Shown: piece by piece, positions 51,472 through 61,968 of the stretch
Layout of the letters: the number at the start of each line of letters is the position of its first letter
Numbering within the stretch: the stretch's first letter is position 1
NCBI RefSeq assembly: GCF_020497125.1
Contig: NC_059087.1
Coordinates: 19,315,925-19,379,924 of the forward strand
Direction of reading: 5' to 3'
Length of the DNA stretch: 64,000 nucleotides
Source: Mauremys mutica
Taxonomy: Eukaryota > Chordata > Testudines > Geoemydidae
Translations under genes and position numbers: made by a program
The notes under the pieces: model-generated
What the model saw: only the letters and a program-made list of their open reading frames with translations
What the model was told of the DNA's origin: nothing
The model's database searches: none

Positions 51472-52915
51472 CTGATCCTGTCTCATTGGTCCTCGAGATC
51501 ACAGGGAAGTGCCCTGGGTGAAGGGGGGGGGGGCATCCTGTGGTGAGGGACTTCAGCCATCTCAGGCCCTGTTTCAGTCAGTTCCCCTGGCGTGGGTCAG
51601 CGTCCTGCAGACAGGGATGTACAGACAGCACAGCTTGGAGGAGGCATGAGCGGTGCTGTCAGACAGGGCAGGGAAGTCACAGTGGGCTGGTGTCACTGAC
51701 GCTTCAGAACACCCCAGAGGCCTTCTCCTCTGAAACGGATACACAGTAACGGCAATAAATGTATAGAGCTGATGATGCTTCATGTGAAACCTGCACAGAC
51801 ACCACCGCAAATGATCCTTGGCTGTTCTGAATACTGATCTGTGCCTTGAGACAGATGGGGGTTACTTAATAGTTCACATCAAGTGGTCATTTCGGCCTGG
51901 TTTCAATCTCTGCTGATCCTCTGGCTCAGCTCTGTGCTATCTGCCTTGCTGGGCAGGCAGGGCAGGGCTGTGGGGTGTCAGTGGTTGCCGTGGGGTGTAT
52001 GTCGTGCAGGAAAGCAGCACCCTTCAGTTTGGGGCTGAATAAAGAGGTTTGCATAAGTTATTATGAAGTTGTTGTTAATCACGTTCGATCTCCACCCCAG
52101 AATGGCCCCACCAGGGAGCAGAGAGAGGCAGGTACCCACCAGCGGCAGCCCTGAGCCTGCCCCAGCAGGAGGGGTGAGCGGCAGCGCTCAGGGGACAGGA
52201 CTTGGAGCCGGGAACTCTGCAATTCTAGTCCTGGCTCCTGCACCGACTGGACAGTGACGGAAGCAGATGGAAGCAGCAGAAGTGCATTCTGGGACTTCTT
52301 GTTTTATGCCGGGAGCACTGAACCAAGCCCGGTGCATTCACACTGCCTCCCTCCCCCAGGTGTCAGGGCTGCGCTAACTAACCTTTGCCCTCGCTCATGG
52401 CTCTGAGAGTTTGGCGCTGCTCTGTGAGTCAGATCTTCTTCAGTGCCAGGGTCCATCCCCCATTCCCACTGCAGGGATGTGTGTGCGTGTGTGAGAGAAA
52501 GAATGTCTAGACAAAGGTGTGAGGAGAAGAGAACGTGTATGACTTTTGACAGTAGAAGTTTGGAGAACATTTTCCAGCCTCAGCCTGTTACCAGGTGAGG
52601 GGCGTCCTCATTCCCAGGGGTATCACAGAAGAGGTGAGATGAGAGAACTGACACGGAGCCAGGCACTGTGTGTGAATCCAGTTTGTCCCTTTAACAGGAA
52701 TGGGGATGAGATTCCATCGCTCTCTGAATTGTCCTTTAGAGCTCTGGGCGTTGGGTGAGATTGTTCACAAGGATTATTAGGGAGACGCAGCATGGTCCCA
52801 GGCCCTGCCTGGAGGGATTTCCGGGCAGGTTAAATATGATACCTGCTCCCCCACCTCTGAAATGGCTCCTCTGGCTGTGACAGGAAGAATTAAACGTTCC
52901 CCTTTGATGACAAGA

Positions 52916-52954
52916 GGTTTGTGTCTCACTTCCTCATCTGGCTGTGTCACTGTG
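52916..52954 (-). promoter_or_regulatory. V12 RSS, 23-bp spacer
   Basis: Heptamer CACAGTG (52948-52954), 23-bp spacer, nonamer ACACAAACC (52916-52924). Confidence 0.95.
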
Positions 52955-53435
52955 AGGCTGATCACTGCTGCTGTCGTACACCTGACAGTAATAATCAGCC
53001 TCGTCCTGCGCTTGGACTCCAGTGATGGTTAACGTGGCCGTGTTACCAGAGCTGGCCCCAGAGAATCGATCAGGGATTCCGGAGGGTCTGCTGCTACTAT
53101 AATATATAACGAGTAGTGGGGCGCTGCCAGGTTTCTGTTGGTACCACTGCACAAGATTGCTACCAATGTTGTTCCCTGAGCAGGTGAGTTGAGCATTTTG
53201 TCCTGGAGACACAGACACTGAGGGCGGCTGAGTCAGCACATTCTGGGCGAGAGAACCTGCAACAGGAGGAGAAAACATGGGGATAAAATAAATCTTTCAA
53301 GAGCTAACAGACCACAGGCCGTGCAGAACCCGAGGAAGAGACAATCCTCTGAATAAAGAGATGGAGAAAAACTCTCCTGCTTATAATACCTGAGCAGTAA
53401 GTGAGCAGCGTGAGGAGCAGAGGGGCCCAGGCCAT
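52955..53435 (-). CDS. IGLV: V-lambda gene V12, group B, open
   Basis: Leader exon 53390-53435 ([15 protein letters not shown]), 133-bp intron with GTATTA donor. The V exon (52955-53256, 302 nt) starts [16 protein letters not shown], with Asn where relatives have Tyr. It reads through [22 protein letters not shown]2 [15 protein letters not shown] and DEADYYC. Germline CDR3 is [10 protein letters not shown], identical to V7 and not to its cassette partner V3, which suggests later exchange of CDR3 sequence. The frame is intact. Confidence 0.95.
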
Positions 53436-53503
53436 GGTGAGAATCCAGACGAGCTCGGCTTCCTGAGGCAAACGGGTCTGTGGCTGGGACCCTCCGATTC
53501 TCT

Positions 53504-53544
53504 CTTAAACCCCCAGTGCTGGAGAATGGCCCCTTCATGCAAAT
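53504..53544 (-). promoter_or_regulatory. V12 promoter with perfect octamer
   Basis: ATTTGCAT at 53537-53544 (minus) and TTTAAG at 53504-53509. Confidence 0.85.
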
Positions 53545-54935
53545 CTGCCCCTTGCTCACTGGCTGCTGCTGCCCTTCACTCCCCAAGAGCAAAGGGACCC
53601 AGGGGAGAGCGTCTCTGCAAAAATGCTCTTATTTAGACACCTACGTAGGGCAGGACTGCTTTGCTTTTCATTGGCATGGAGAAAGTCAAGTGCAAACCCA
53701 TCACCCCAGAAGTCTCCAATTTTATCTGCCCGAGACCTCAAATTAAACTGTGGTTTCTTCTCATGCCCCCAGGCCACAATTGTTTTCAGAGTTATGCCAC
53801 CATTTTTGGTCGTTGCAGGAAGAAATGCTGGCCAGTTTTGGGGTGATCATTTCTGGGGTGCAGGATGCGGGGGTGCTGTTGGATGGGGACGGGTGTTGGG
53901 GTTGGTTGAGGAGTGGGCGCTTGATTGGGGAAGAGGCAGAGAGGCAAAACCACCCTGAGCTCCTGCACCGTGCTTTACCCTGCGCTTTGAAACATTGCCG
54001 GACAGTGTAGAAATTGAACGTCACCACCTTAGAGCCCCCAAACTGAGAACCGAGGAACTGTAAAACAATATCCTGGAAGAGCGTCTCTGTCTTTCGATGC
54101 CTTGTGCTGCACCCAGTAGGGACTGCCAACAAACCCTCTTTCTGGGGTGAGATCCCCCCATGAAGCTCTCAATCCCTGCTCTGCACAACCCCAGTACGGC
54201 AGGAGCACATTGACAACCTTCTGGACACTTGGCAACGGCATCACTGCCGTGTTTACCCCACTCCCCTGAGGATTTGATTCAGAAGAAGAGCGGCTTGGGG
54301 CAGCTGAGCCACCTGGCCACCTCTCTGGAAGCAGGGGTGAGGCACCGGCTCTCCCTTTCCTCACGACCCCCTGGGGTTCTCCGTAGCAATGCTGGCTTGG
54401 CTGGGGCAGGAGCCAGCCATGTGAGAGCTGTCTGCCGGGCGACTTTCCAATGCTCAGAATGGGCCTCTCAACTCACTGGAGCATGTAGCCCTGTCTGCAG
54501 AGTGGTGGAAGACTCAGCACTTATGCGTCCCAGCACAGGACTCTGCATGTGGACAGCAACCCCATCAGAGCTATGCTGAGATGGCATCAGCCAGGGCCCC
54601 AAAACAAAGAGTGCTCAGGTGGGGTGGTGCTGGTGAGGGCCCCAAAGAGCAGTAAGTTCTCAGGGTTAAGATGTGTGAGGCAGGTCACAGCTCTTGGAAC
54701 TACTGATTCAGGCTCTCTGCAGACTCAGGCAGGCATGAGGGACACTGCTGTCACACTTCAAGATTTTCTTAACAACCCATAATAATTTCTTGTAATGCAG
54801 GGTGAGATTCTGATCTCATCCCAAGAGTCAGGACCCTGTGCCTGGGCATATAGACAGTATTCGTGTGATACATTATAGGCAGAGACCTAGCAGCATGCAC
54901 AGGCCCCTGTGGAACACAGGTTGGGGATGGGAAGG
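53545..54935. other. Spacer between V12 and V13
   Basis: Paralogous to 18.68-20.11 kb with a few small indels. No gene recognised. Confidence 0.6.
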
Positions 54936-55341
54936 GCGCTCCACGCAGCACAGTAGAAGTGAGCAGGGACCCCAGAGCCCTGGCCCTTGCTGGAACCTGA
55001 TTTGTAATACAGCAGGTCTCGTGGAGAATTCCCAGGTTTCTGTTGGTACCAGGACACATATTAGCCACTGCTGCTGGTCCCACTGCTCATGGTGCAGGAG
55101 AGTTTCACGGTGTTTCCTGGGGACACTGACACTGAGGGCGGCTGAGTCAGCACAGGCTGCGAGCTGGAAACTGGAAAAATAGTAGAGAAGCCTGTGAACC
55201 CCACGGTGTCCGTCCCCGGCCGCTAGTGACGCAGTTTGCGAATTGACTCCAGCGGCAACTTCAGTGTGTATTGACGCCGTTCCCCCTGTTCTCACCTGTG
55301 CGCCACGTCCCCAGCAGGAGGATGAGGGGAGCCCAGAGCAT
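54936..55341 (-). pseudogene. IGLV: V-lambda pseudogene V13, group A
   Basis: The leader exon (55296-55341, MLWAPLILLLGTWRT) is intact at 46 nt and the intron is 125 bp. The V exon starts at 55170 and has an intact [10 protein letters not shown]. It still carries the TAA stop in CDR1, the FR3 deletion that joins VPA to an FYCAAW remnant, and the second deletion that removes the RSS. It is the cleaner of the V4/V13 pair. With no RSS it cannot rearrange, so any role would be as a donor of sequence. Confidence 0.92.
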
Positions 55342-55411
55342 GGTGAGGAGATTTCAGGCCCTTTGAGGGTAAAAAGCTGGATCCACTGAGAATGTCCACC
55401 ACCATCGTCCC

Positions 55412-55464
55412 CTTATATTGATCCTCTTCGGTGAGAAGCATCCAAGCTCCACCTTCATGCTAAT
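55412..55464 (-). promoter_or_regulatory. V13 promoter remnant
   Basis: TATAAG at 55412-55417 and ATTAGCAT at 55457-55464, one mismatch to the octamer. Confidence 0.6.
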
Positions 55465-57339
55465 CTGTTCCTGTCTAATGGGACCTAATGATCACAGGGA
55501 AAGAGTCATGTGTGAGAATAACCCACCTTTGGTGCGGGTCTCTTGCCTCATAAGGTTCCTATTTCAGTTGCACTCTGAATGTGACCAATGTCACGCCCAG
55601 AGCGTTTTATAGTCAGTGCAGCCTGATGCTGCTATGAGCTGAGCTGTCCCCACCATGGGAGGGAAGGGAAGTCACTGAAGATTCATGACACCCAATAAGG
55701 CTTCTCTTATGAAATGGATACATGCTAAAGGCAATCAGTGTATTGGACTGATGATGCTTCATGTGAAACTTGCATAGAGACCATCCCAAATGCTCCTCCA
55801 ATGTGCTGTCTCTGACTGTCCCGTGGTATAAGCCACTTACACCTGTCTGGAATGGTCATTTCAGCCTGGTTCCCATGGAGACTGATCATATGGCTTTGCT
55901 CTGTGATATTTGCATTCCTGGGCAGGCAGATAAGGTCTGTGGGGTGTCAGTGGTTGCTGTCCAATGCACGTAGTGCACTAAAGCTGCACCAGGCAGTCTC
56001 CAGTTTGGGGCTGAACGAGGTTTGCAGACGTTATGGTAACATTGTTAATAATATTCGATCTCCCTTCCCAGAACGGCCACGCCAGGGAGCAGAGCCGGGC
56101 AGGTACCCACCTCCGCAGCACTGAGCTGCCCCAGAGGAGGGGTGAGAGCTAGTGCTCAGGGACGAGACTCGGAGCCGGGAACTCTGGTGTTCTAGTCCCA
56201 GCTCCTGCACTGACTCCTTGCAGGGCCTAGGCCAGGTTACATGATCTTCCTGGTTCCTGTTCCTCTCGGCGGTAACTCCACTGAGACAGCGGGTCCTGTC
56301 ACTTACTGGAACAGCTCAGGGAGAGGGTGAGTTTGGGTAACAGCCTTACTCTGTTAGCCAATAGCAGGGGCACAGAGTCCCTGCCCTCTCATTCCCAGGT
56401 GCTCTGGCTCCTCCGCAGCAGAGAAGAGAGATCCGACGAGTGCCCGTCTCGACATGGGATCTTGGTAACACCAACTAACACCCTCTGTTTCTCTCCCCGT
56501 GTGAGAGCCTGGCCCAGCTCTGTGCGCTCAGTGACTGCTCCTGGGCTTGTTAGTTCTCTGTCAGAAATCAGCTCTTTAAAGCTGTGCTCAGTGGCAGGGG
56601 GCTCGTATCTTTGCTGTGGACCAGGTGGTGGCTTTGCACTGGCCGCAGCCCAGCTCACCCAGAGCCGTTGTGCTGGTGCTCGGACGGCCGGGAATGCTCG
56701 GAGCGTGCGTGAGGGGTGGCTTTTATTTGGAGGAGGCAGCTGCTCCCAAACCCAGCGTGTCCTGGAGAAGGCAGAGCGGTCAAGAGTGACCTCCTGCGTC
56801 TGGCTCCCTGCCATCTCCAGGGCAGGTCAATCCCCCTATTCTCACTGAGCAGCTCTCACCACTACGGGGAAGTGCGTCTGTTGGTTTCTAGACAACGCTG
56901 GGAGGAGAAGAGAACTTGTCTAACGTTGGAAGTTTGGAGATCGGAGTCCAGCCTTGGCCTGTTATCGGGTGACGGGCGTCCTCATTCCGTGGCACAACAG
57001 AAGAGGTGGCAGAGTTCAGAGCTGTAACACAGAGCCAGGGGTGGATCTAATTCCGGTTTCTCCCTGTAACAAGATTGAAGAGGAGACCCCATTGCTCCCT
57101 GCTTTGGATGCCCTGGGTGAAATCTTGGGGTTTTGCCAGTGACTTCAATGGGGCCAAGGATGCTCCCCCATGCAGGGAGGTGAGATTGCTCCCAGGGGTT
57201 ACTAAGGAGACAAACTGTGAGCCCAGGCTGCTGAGAAGGGTTTGTGGGCAGATGAAATAAGCCTTCATCCCCAGCTTGGAAATGGCCCTTCATGCTGTCA
57301 CAGAAAGAATGAGAATAAATGTGTCCCTTAGACAACAGA
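55465..57339. other. Spacer between V13 and V14
   Basis: Almost identical by eye to 20.64-22.35 kb up to about 57150. The last 190 bp is the V14 3' flank that V5 has lost. No gene recognised. Confidence 0.6.
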
Positions 57340-57378
57340 GATTTGTGTCTCACTTCCCCGTCTGACTGTGTCACTGTG
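57340..57378 (-). promoter_or_regulatory. V14 RSS, 23-bp spacer
   Basis: Heptamer CACAGTG (57372-57378), 23-bp spacer, nonamer ACACAAATC (57340-57348; 7 of 9). Confidence 0.93.
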
Positions 57379-57878
57379 AGAAGAGCTGCTGTCACTGTGC
57401 CACCTCTGACAGTAATAATCAGCCTCGTCCTGCGCCTGGACTCCAGTGATGGTTAACGTGGCTGTGTTCCCGGAGCTGGCTCCAGAGAATCGTTCAGGGA
57501 TTCCGGAGGGTCTCTCACTATCCTTGTATATAACGAGTACGGGGGCACGGCCAGGTTTCTGCTGGTACCAGTGCACGTACACTTCGTCAATCTTTGCTCC
57601 TGTGCAGGTGAGTTGAACATTTTGTCCTAGAGACACAGACACTGAAGGCGGCTGGGTCAGCACATACTGGGCGAGAGAACCTGCAAGAGGAGGCGAAAAT
57701 ATGGGGATAATATCAGGATGATTAAAGCTCGGGGTCAACAGCCTGGGGAACCAATGGGAGAAATGCCTTTAAAATCAAAGTCCCTTTTTGATTGAACGAC
57801 TGAGAGAAGCCCCCCCTGCCCCATCACCACACCTGAGCAGTAAGTGAGCAGCGCGAGGAGAAGAGGGGCCCAGGCCAT
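57379..57878 (-). CDS. IGLV: V-lambda gene V14, subgroup B', open
   Basis: Leader exon 57833-57878 encodes [15 protein letters not shown] with donor GTGTGG and the longest intron here (152 bp). The V exon (57379-57680, 302 nt) runs [38 protein letters not shown]2 [15 protein letters not shown] and DEADYYC. Germline CDR3 is [10 protein letters not shown]. It is the intact partner of V5 and shows what V5 lost. It belongs with V10 in subgroup B'. No inactivating change is seen. Confidence 0.95.
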
Positions 57879-57947
57879 GGTGGGAATCCAGACGAGCTCG
57901 GCTTCCTGAGGCAAACGGGTCTGTGGCTGGAACCCTCCAATTCTCTC

Positions 57948-57987
57948 TTAAACCCCCAGAGCTGGAGAACGGCCCCTTCATGCAAAT
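57948..57987 (-). promoter_or_regulatory. V14 promoter with perfect octamer
   Basis: ATTTGCAT at 57980-57987 (minus) and TTTAAG at 57948-57953. Confidence 0.85.
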
Positions 57988-59419
57988 CTGCTCCCTGCTC
58001 ACTGGCTGCTGCTGGCACCTCCCTCCCCTCAGAGACAACTTCTGACAGACCCAAGAATTGTTTTGTTTTCCATTTGCAAGGAAAAATGAAGCTCATCTAG
58101 GGGGTGAGGGGCTCCTGAAGTGCTGTGTCTGCTCAGACCGTTACCGTTCAGAGCACTGCCCCTGGAGCGAGGAGTCTCCAACGTTCCCCCCTGGGCATTG
58201 CAAACCTAGCTGGGTTTCTTGCCATGACCCTGACCCACAATGTTTATGGCTGCAAGAAACCCTGGCTGGTTTGGGGATGTGTCGGATGTGTCGGCTGCTG
58301 GCTGTTTAGGTGTCACTGGCAGGTGTGGCTGCTGCAGGCTGATGGCTTGTGGAGTGAGTGGCTGCTGCCTGGGCTCTGGGGTTGTGCTTGATTGGGGCTG
58401 GGACTGGCCGGGATGGTGCTGCTGGGTGGCTGTGGGGGGCTATTGGAGCATGCTGCTAGGTGACACCCTGCTGGAGAGGGTGGGGCTGAGACCCTCCTGC
58501 ACTGCACACTCCTGGAGGGGAGCCCCACTGAAAGACAGTGAGGAACCAGCGAATGACCACAGTGAACAATGGGGCCGTGGGGATCACAGCACCTGGCTCC
58601 TGACTGCTCCCCTCTCAGTGGTACTTCCCTGCGACAGGCCAGTGTGGGCAGGGCAAGGGGAACACTTACTCCCCCTGGGTTACAGCAGCCACTGGGTTTT
58701 GGTGACCCGCCCAGCACTCCAAGCAAGGCTGCCAGTCGGAGAACCCCTGCCCCAGAGACCAGGGAGCAGAGGGGGCGGCTGGGGAGTTGGAATCCAAACA
58801 AGGTTCTCTAGGGTCCCTTGTCCAGATGATGTGAGCGCTGGTGGGGAATAAAAAGCCCCAAAGCCCAGAGATCTCTCTAGCCCAGCAGTGTGTAGCCTGA
58901 CACCTGTTACTCTGCCCTAGTACAGACTCTGAGCTCCAGTACTGTGAGGGTGAAACGCACCCCCTGGTGGTCAGTGCTGCTGTTACTAAGATTATTCTGG
59001 CGGGGGTTTCACAAAAGCTAGAGACCCTCCATGCTGAGCTCATCACAAAGTGGGCCCCTACTCACTGTCTCTCACAGCTGCAGGGAACATCACTGTACAG
59101 TTGTTTCCAGCATTCATGTTGTTCCTTTTCAGGGTGTTCTTCTCTGTGCTGGCTGCACTGATCACATCATCAGCCTGGTCACACCTTTGGAAGGGATTAC
59201 CCAGGGATTTCAGAAGTTGCCCCTGCCTAGATTAAGACTAATGCGACCCAAGCTAGGGAAGTCACCTCCTCCTAGCTGGTTTGCCATTGTTGCCTCTTCC
59301 CGTGACACTAATGGACTGTTCTGACCCCAGGGGCACCCGGCGTGAGTGGTAGCGGATGCTGGGGCCGTGCAGGCCAGCTCTGCAGTGGAGGGTCGATCAG
59401 TGACGTGCACTCCCGGCAT
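57988..59419. other. Spacer upstream of V14
   Basis: Paralogous to 22.69-24.12 kb, and from about 58.75 kb to the V2 and V9 spacers. No gene recognised. Confidence 0.6.
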
Positions 59420-59541
59420 TAGAGTTGCCAACTTTGGTTGGCCGTATTCCTGGAGATTTCATCACATGATATAATCTTTATTAAAGATTAATCTTTAATT
59501 CCTGGAGACTCCAGGACAATCGTGGATGGTTAGCAGCCCTA
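59420..59541. mobile_element. Short inverted-ended repeat (MITE-like)
   Basis: Homologue of 15666-15787, from TAGAGTTGCCAAC to AGCAGCCCTA. Confidence 0.55.
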
Positions 59542-59975
59542 CCAGGTACGTTCTGAGAGGAATTTCTGTCATTCCCACATACATCAGTCAGAATGTCATT
59601 CCTGGGTAGGTTGATGCTTCCCTGTGAATATTTAAACAAACAGCCCTGCTCCATCACCCGGCCCAGGGGCCTGTCTTACATTGGGAATCTCAGGATCTCC
59701 CTTCCCCCTCTTTGCTGCAGGCCCTTGGCAAGAACTGTGGGGCCCTGAATAGGGATGGTCTCATGAGGGTGTAGCCAGAGTGGCAGCTTTCTCTGCCCGT
59801 TCTGAGGCTGAAGGGGCTGGAGAACCTTAGTCAGCAGAGAGTTCCTGTCCTGCACAAGGAAATGGAGGCGAGAGACTGGACTGAGAAGTCACATGGTCCA
59901 TGGAGTGAGCTGGGACAAGTTGTCGTCCCCTCTTCCCCGAGTAAAAAGAGAGAATGTGGAGGGGGAAGGGCAGAG

Positions 59976-60908
59976 CTCTTAGAATTCACCAGAAGCAGCA
60001 AAGAATCCTGTGGCACCTTATAGACTAACAGACGTTTTGCAGCATGAGCTTTCGTGGGTGAATACCCACTTCTTCAGATGCAAGTCTTGCATCTGAAGAA
60101 GTGGGTATTCACCCACAAAAGCTCATGCTGCAAAACGTCTGTTAGTCTGTAAGGTGCCACAGGATTCTTTGCTGCTTCTACAGAACCAGACTAACACGGC
60201 TACCCCTCTGATACTAGAATTCACCAATCGATTACAATTCTCTGAGAGTGTCAACAAGCATGTGGACAAGGGTGATCCAGTGGACATAATGCACTTGGAC
60301 TTTCAGAAAGCCTTTGATAAGGTCTCACCCCAAAGGCTCATAAGCAAAGCAAGTCATGGGATAAGAGGGAAGGTCCTTGCATGGAACAGTAACTGCTTAA
60401 AAGATAGGAAACAAAGAGGAGGAAGAAATAGTCCGTTTTCAGAGTGGAGAGAGGAAAATAGCAGAGTCCATAAGGATCTGGGAGGACCAGTGCTGTTCAA
60501 CATATTCATAATTGATCTGGAAAAGGTGTAATCAGTGAGGTGTCAAAGTTTGCACACGATTCAAAACTAGTCAACATAATTGAGTCCAAAGCTGATTGTG
60601 AACAGTTACAAAGGGCTGTCACAAAACTGGGTGACTGGGCAAGAAAATGGCAGATGAAATTCAACGTTAATAAATGCCAAGTAATGCCCTTTGGAAAACA
60701 TAATCCCAGGTATACAGTGTCCTGGTGTCCCTAGCCTCTGTTTGCTAGAAGCGGGGAATGGGAGACACGGACGGAATGGATCACTTGATGAAATACGTGT
60801 TCTGTTCATTCCCTCTGGGGCACCTGGCATTGGTCACTGTTGTAAGAGAGGATCCTGGGCTAGATGGACCTTTGCTGTGACCCAGTCTGGCCGTTCTTAT
60901 ATTCTCTT
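59976..60908 (+). pseudogene. CR1 LINE fragment, interrupted by a palindromic insert
   Basis: Paralogue of 24686-25377. The CR1 sequence starts near 59976, is split at TAGAATTCACC by a 224-bp insert, and resumes at 60215. It then gives the RT palm motif (LDFQKAFDKVS), LFNIFIIDLEKV, HDSKLVNIIESKADCEQLQ, LGDWARKWQMKFNVNKCQVM and the 3' tail. Most of the RT core is deleted as in copy 1. Confidence 0.87.
59991..60214. mobile_element. Palindromic Penelope-like tail dimer with 11-bp TSD
   Basis: Left arm 59991-60084 and right arm 60086-60179 are 94-bp reverse complements with two mismatches and a one-base centre. A 35-bp unpaired end (ACAGAACCAGACTAACACGG...) follows. It is bounded by perfect direct repeats TAGAATTCACC (59980-59990, 60215-60225). 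The arms match the tail of the Penelope-like element at 39.1 kb (AGACTAACAGA, GAGCTTTCGTGGG). The empty site is present at 24.69 kb, so the insertion postdates the cassette duplication. Confidence 0.92.
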
Positions 60909-61342
60909 GGCAAGATCTCTAGGCCCCTGAGTAGGGATGTCTCCTGAGGGTATAACTGCAGCTGTATCTCCCCCTGCTCATGCTGGAGGGGGTGATAACC
61001 CATAGCCAGTCTGAGCAGAGCGTTCCCGTCCTGCACCAGGAGATGGAGGAGGGAGACGGAGACGAGCCATTCACACAGTGCATGGAGGGATCTGGGAAGA
61101 GTTCTCTTCCCCACGAAAAGAGAAAGGAGGAGGAAGGAGAAGGGCAGAGATGTTCCACCCGACCCCTGCAGACGGAACATGAGGAGGAATCAGGGGAGCG
61201 CTGTGCATCTGCTCAGTGAGGAAATGGACTTCACTGCGAAGAACAACTGTTGTGTGATGTGTTATAGGAAGAGACCAAACACTGCAGCCTGTGTGGTTCT
61301 GTCCCCAACACACCACCACACGGCCCAGGCTGGGGGAGGGGA
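60909..61342. other. Purine-rich spacer 3' of V15
   Basis: Homologous to 25.38-25.82 and 9.52-10.03 kb, with small deletions. No gene recognised. Confidence 0.6.
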
Positions 61343-61381
61343 GGTTTTTGTCTCACTTCCCCATCTGACTGTGTCACTGTG
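61343..61381 (-). promoter_or_regulatory. V15 RSS, 23-bp spacer
   Basis: Perfect heptamer CACAGTG (61375-61381), 23-bp spacer and perfect nonamer ACAAAAACC (61343-61351). Confidence 0.97.
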
Positions 61382-61846
61382 AGGAGCATTGCTGTGCCAC
61401 ACAGCACAGTAATAATCAGCCTCATCCTCTGCCAGGGCCCCGGAGATGGTCAGATAGCCGGTGTTACTGGATGTGTCTTTGGAACCAGAGAAGCGAGCAG
61501 GGACCCCAGAGCCCTGGTGCTTCTCAGAGTCTGAATAGTATCTCAGCAGATATCGTGGCGAATTCCCAGGTTTCTGCTGGTACCAGGACACACTATAGCC
61601 ACTGATGCTGGTCCCACTGCTCATGGTGCAGGAGAGTTTCACGGTGTTTCCTGGGGACACTGACGCTGAGGGCGGCTGAGTCAGCACAGTCTGCGAGCTG
61701 GAACCTGGAAAAAATATGGTAGAAACCTGTCAAACCCTCCCTGTGCATCTCCAGTCACTAGTGACTTTATTGTGTATTTAACCTGCTCTCCCTTTCTCAC
61801 CTGTGCACCACGTCCCCAGTAGGACGATGAGGGGAACCCAGAGCAT
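61382..61846 (-). CDS. IGLV: V-lambda gene V15, group A, open
   Basis: Leader exon 61801-61846 (start of a hydrophobic signal peptide, [15 protein letters not shown]), 96-bp intron, V exon 61382-61704 (323 nt). The frame is open through [19 protein letters not shown], the long CDR2 [29 protein letters not shown] and EADYYC. Germline CDR3 is AVWHSNAP, identical to V1 although its cassette partner is V6. It is the V farthest from J in the window, about 59 kb away, and looks fully functional. Confidence 0.95.
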
Positions 61847-61916
61847 GATGAGGAGATTTCAGGTCCTTGGGAGAAACCCAGCGAGAGCTGCTGACAAGGC
61901 CTGACAGTGTCTGCTC

Positions 61917-61968
61917 CTTATATTGACCCTCCTGGGGGGGAGCTGTTAAGTTCCTCCTTTATATTCAT
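61917..61968 (-). promoter_or_regulatory. V15 promoter (TATA, degenerate octamer)
   Basis: TATAAG at 61917-61922 and ATGAATAT at 61961-61968, even further from the octamer than in V1 and V6. Confidence 0.55.
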
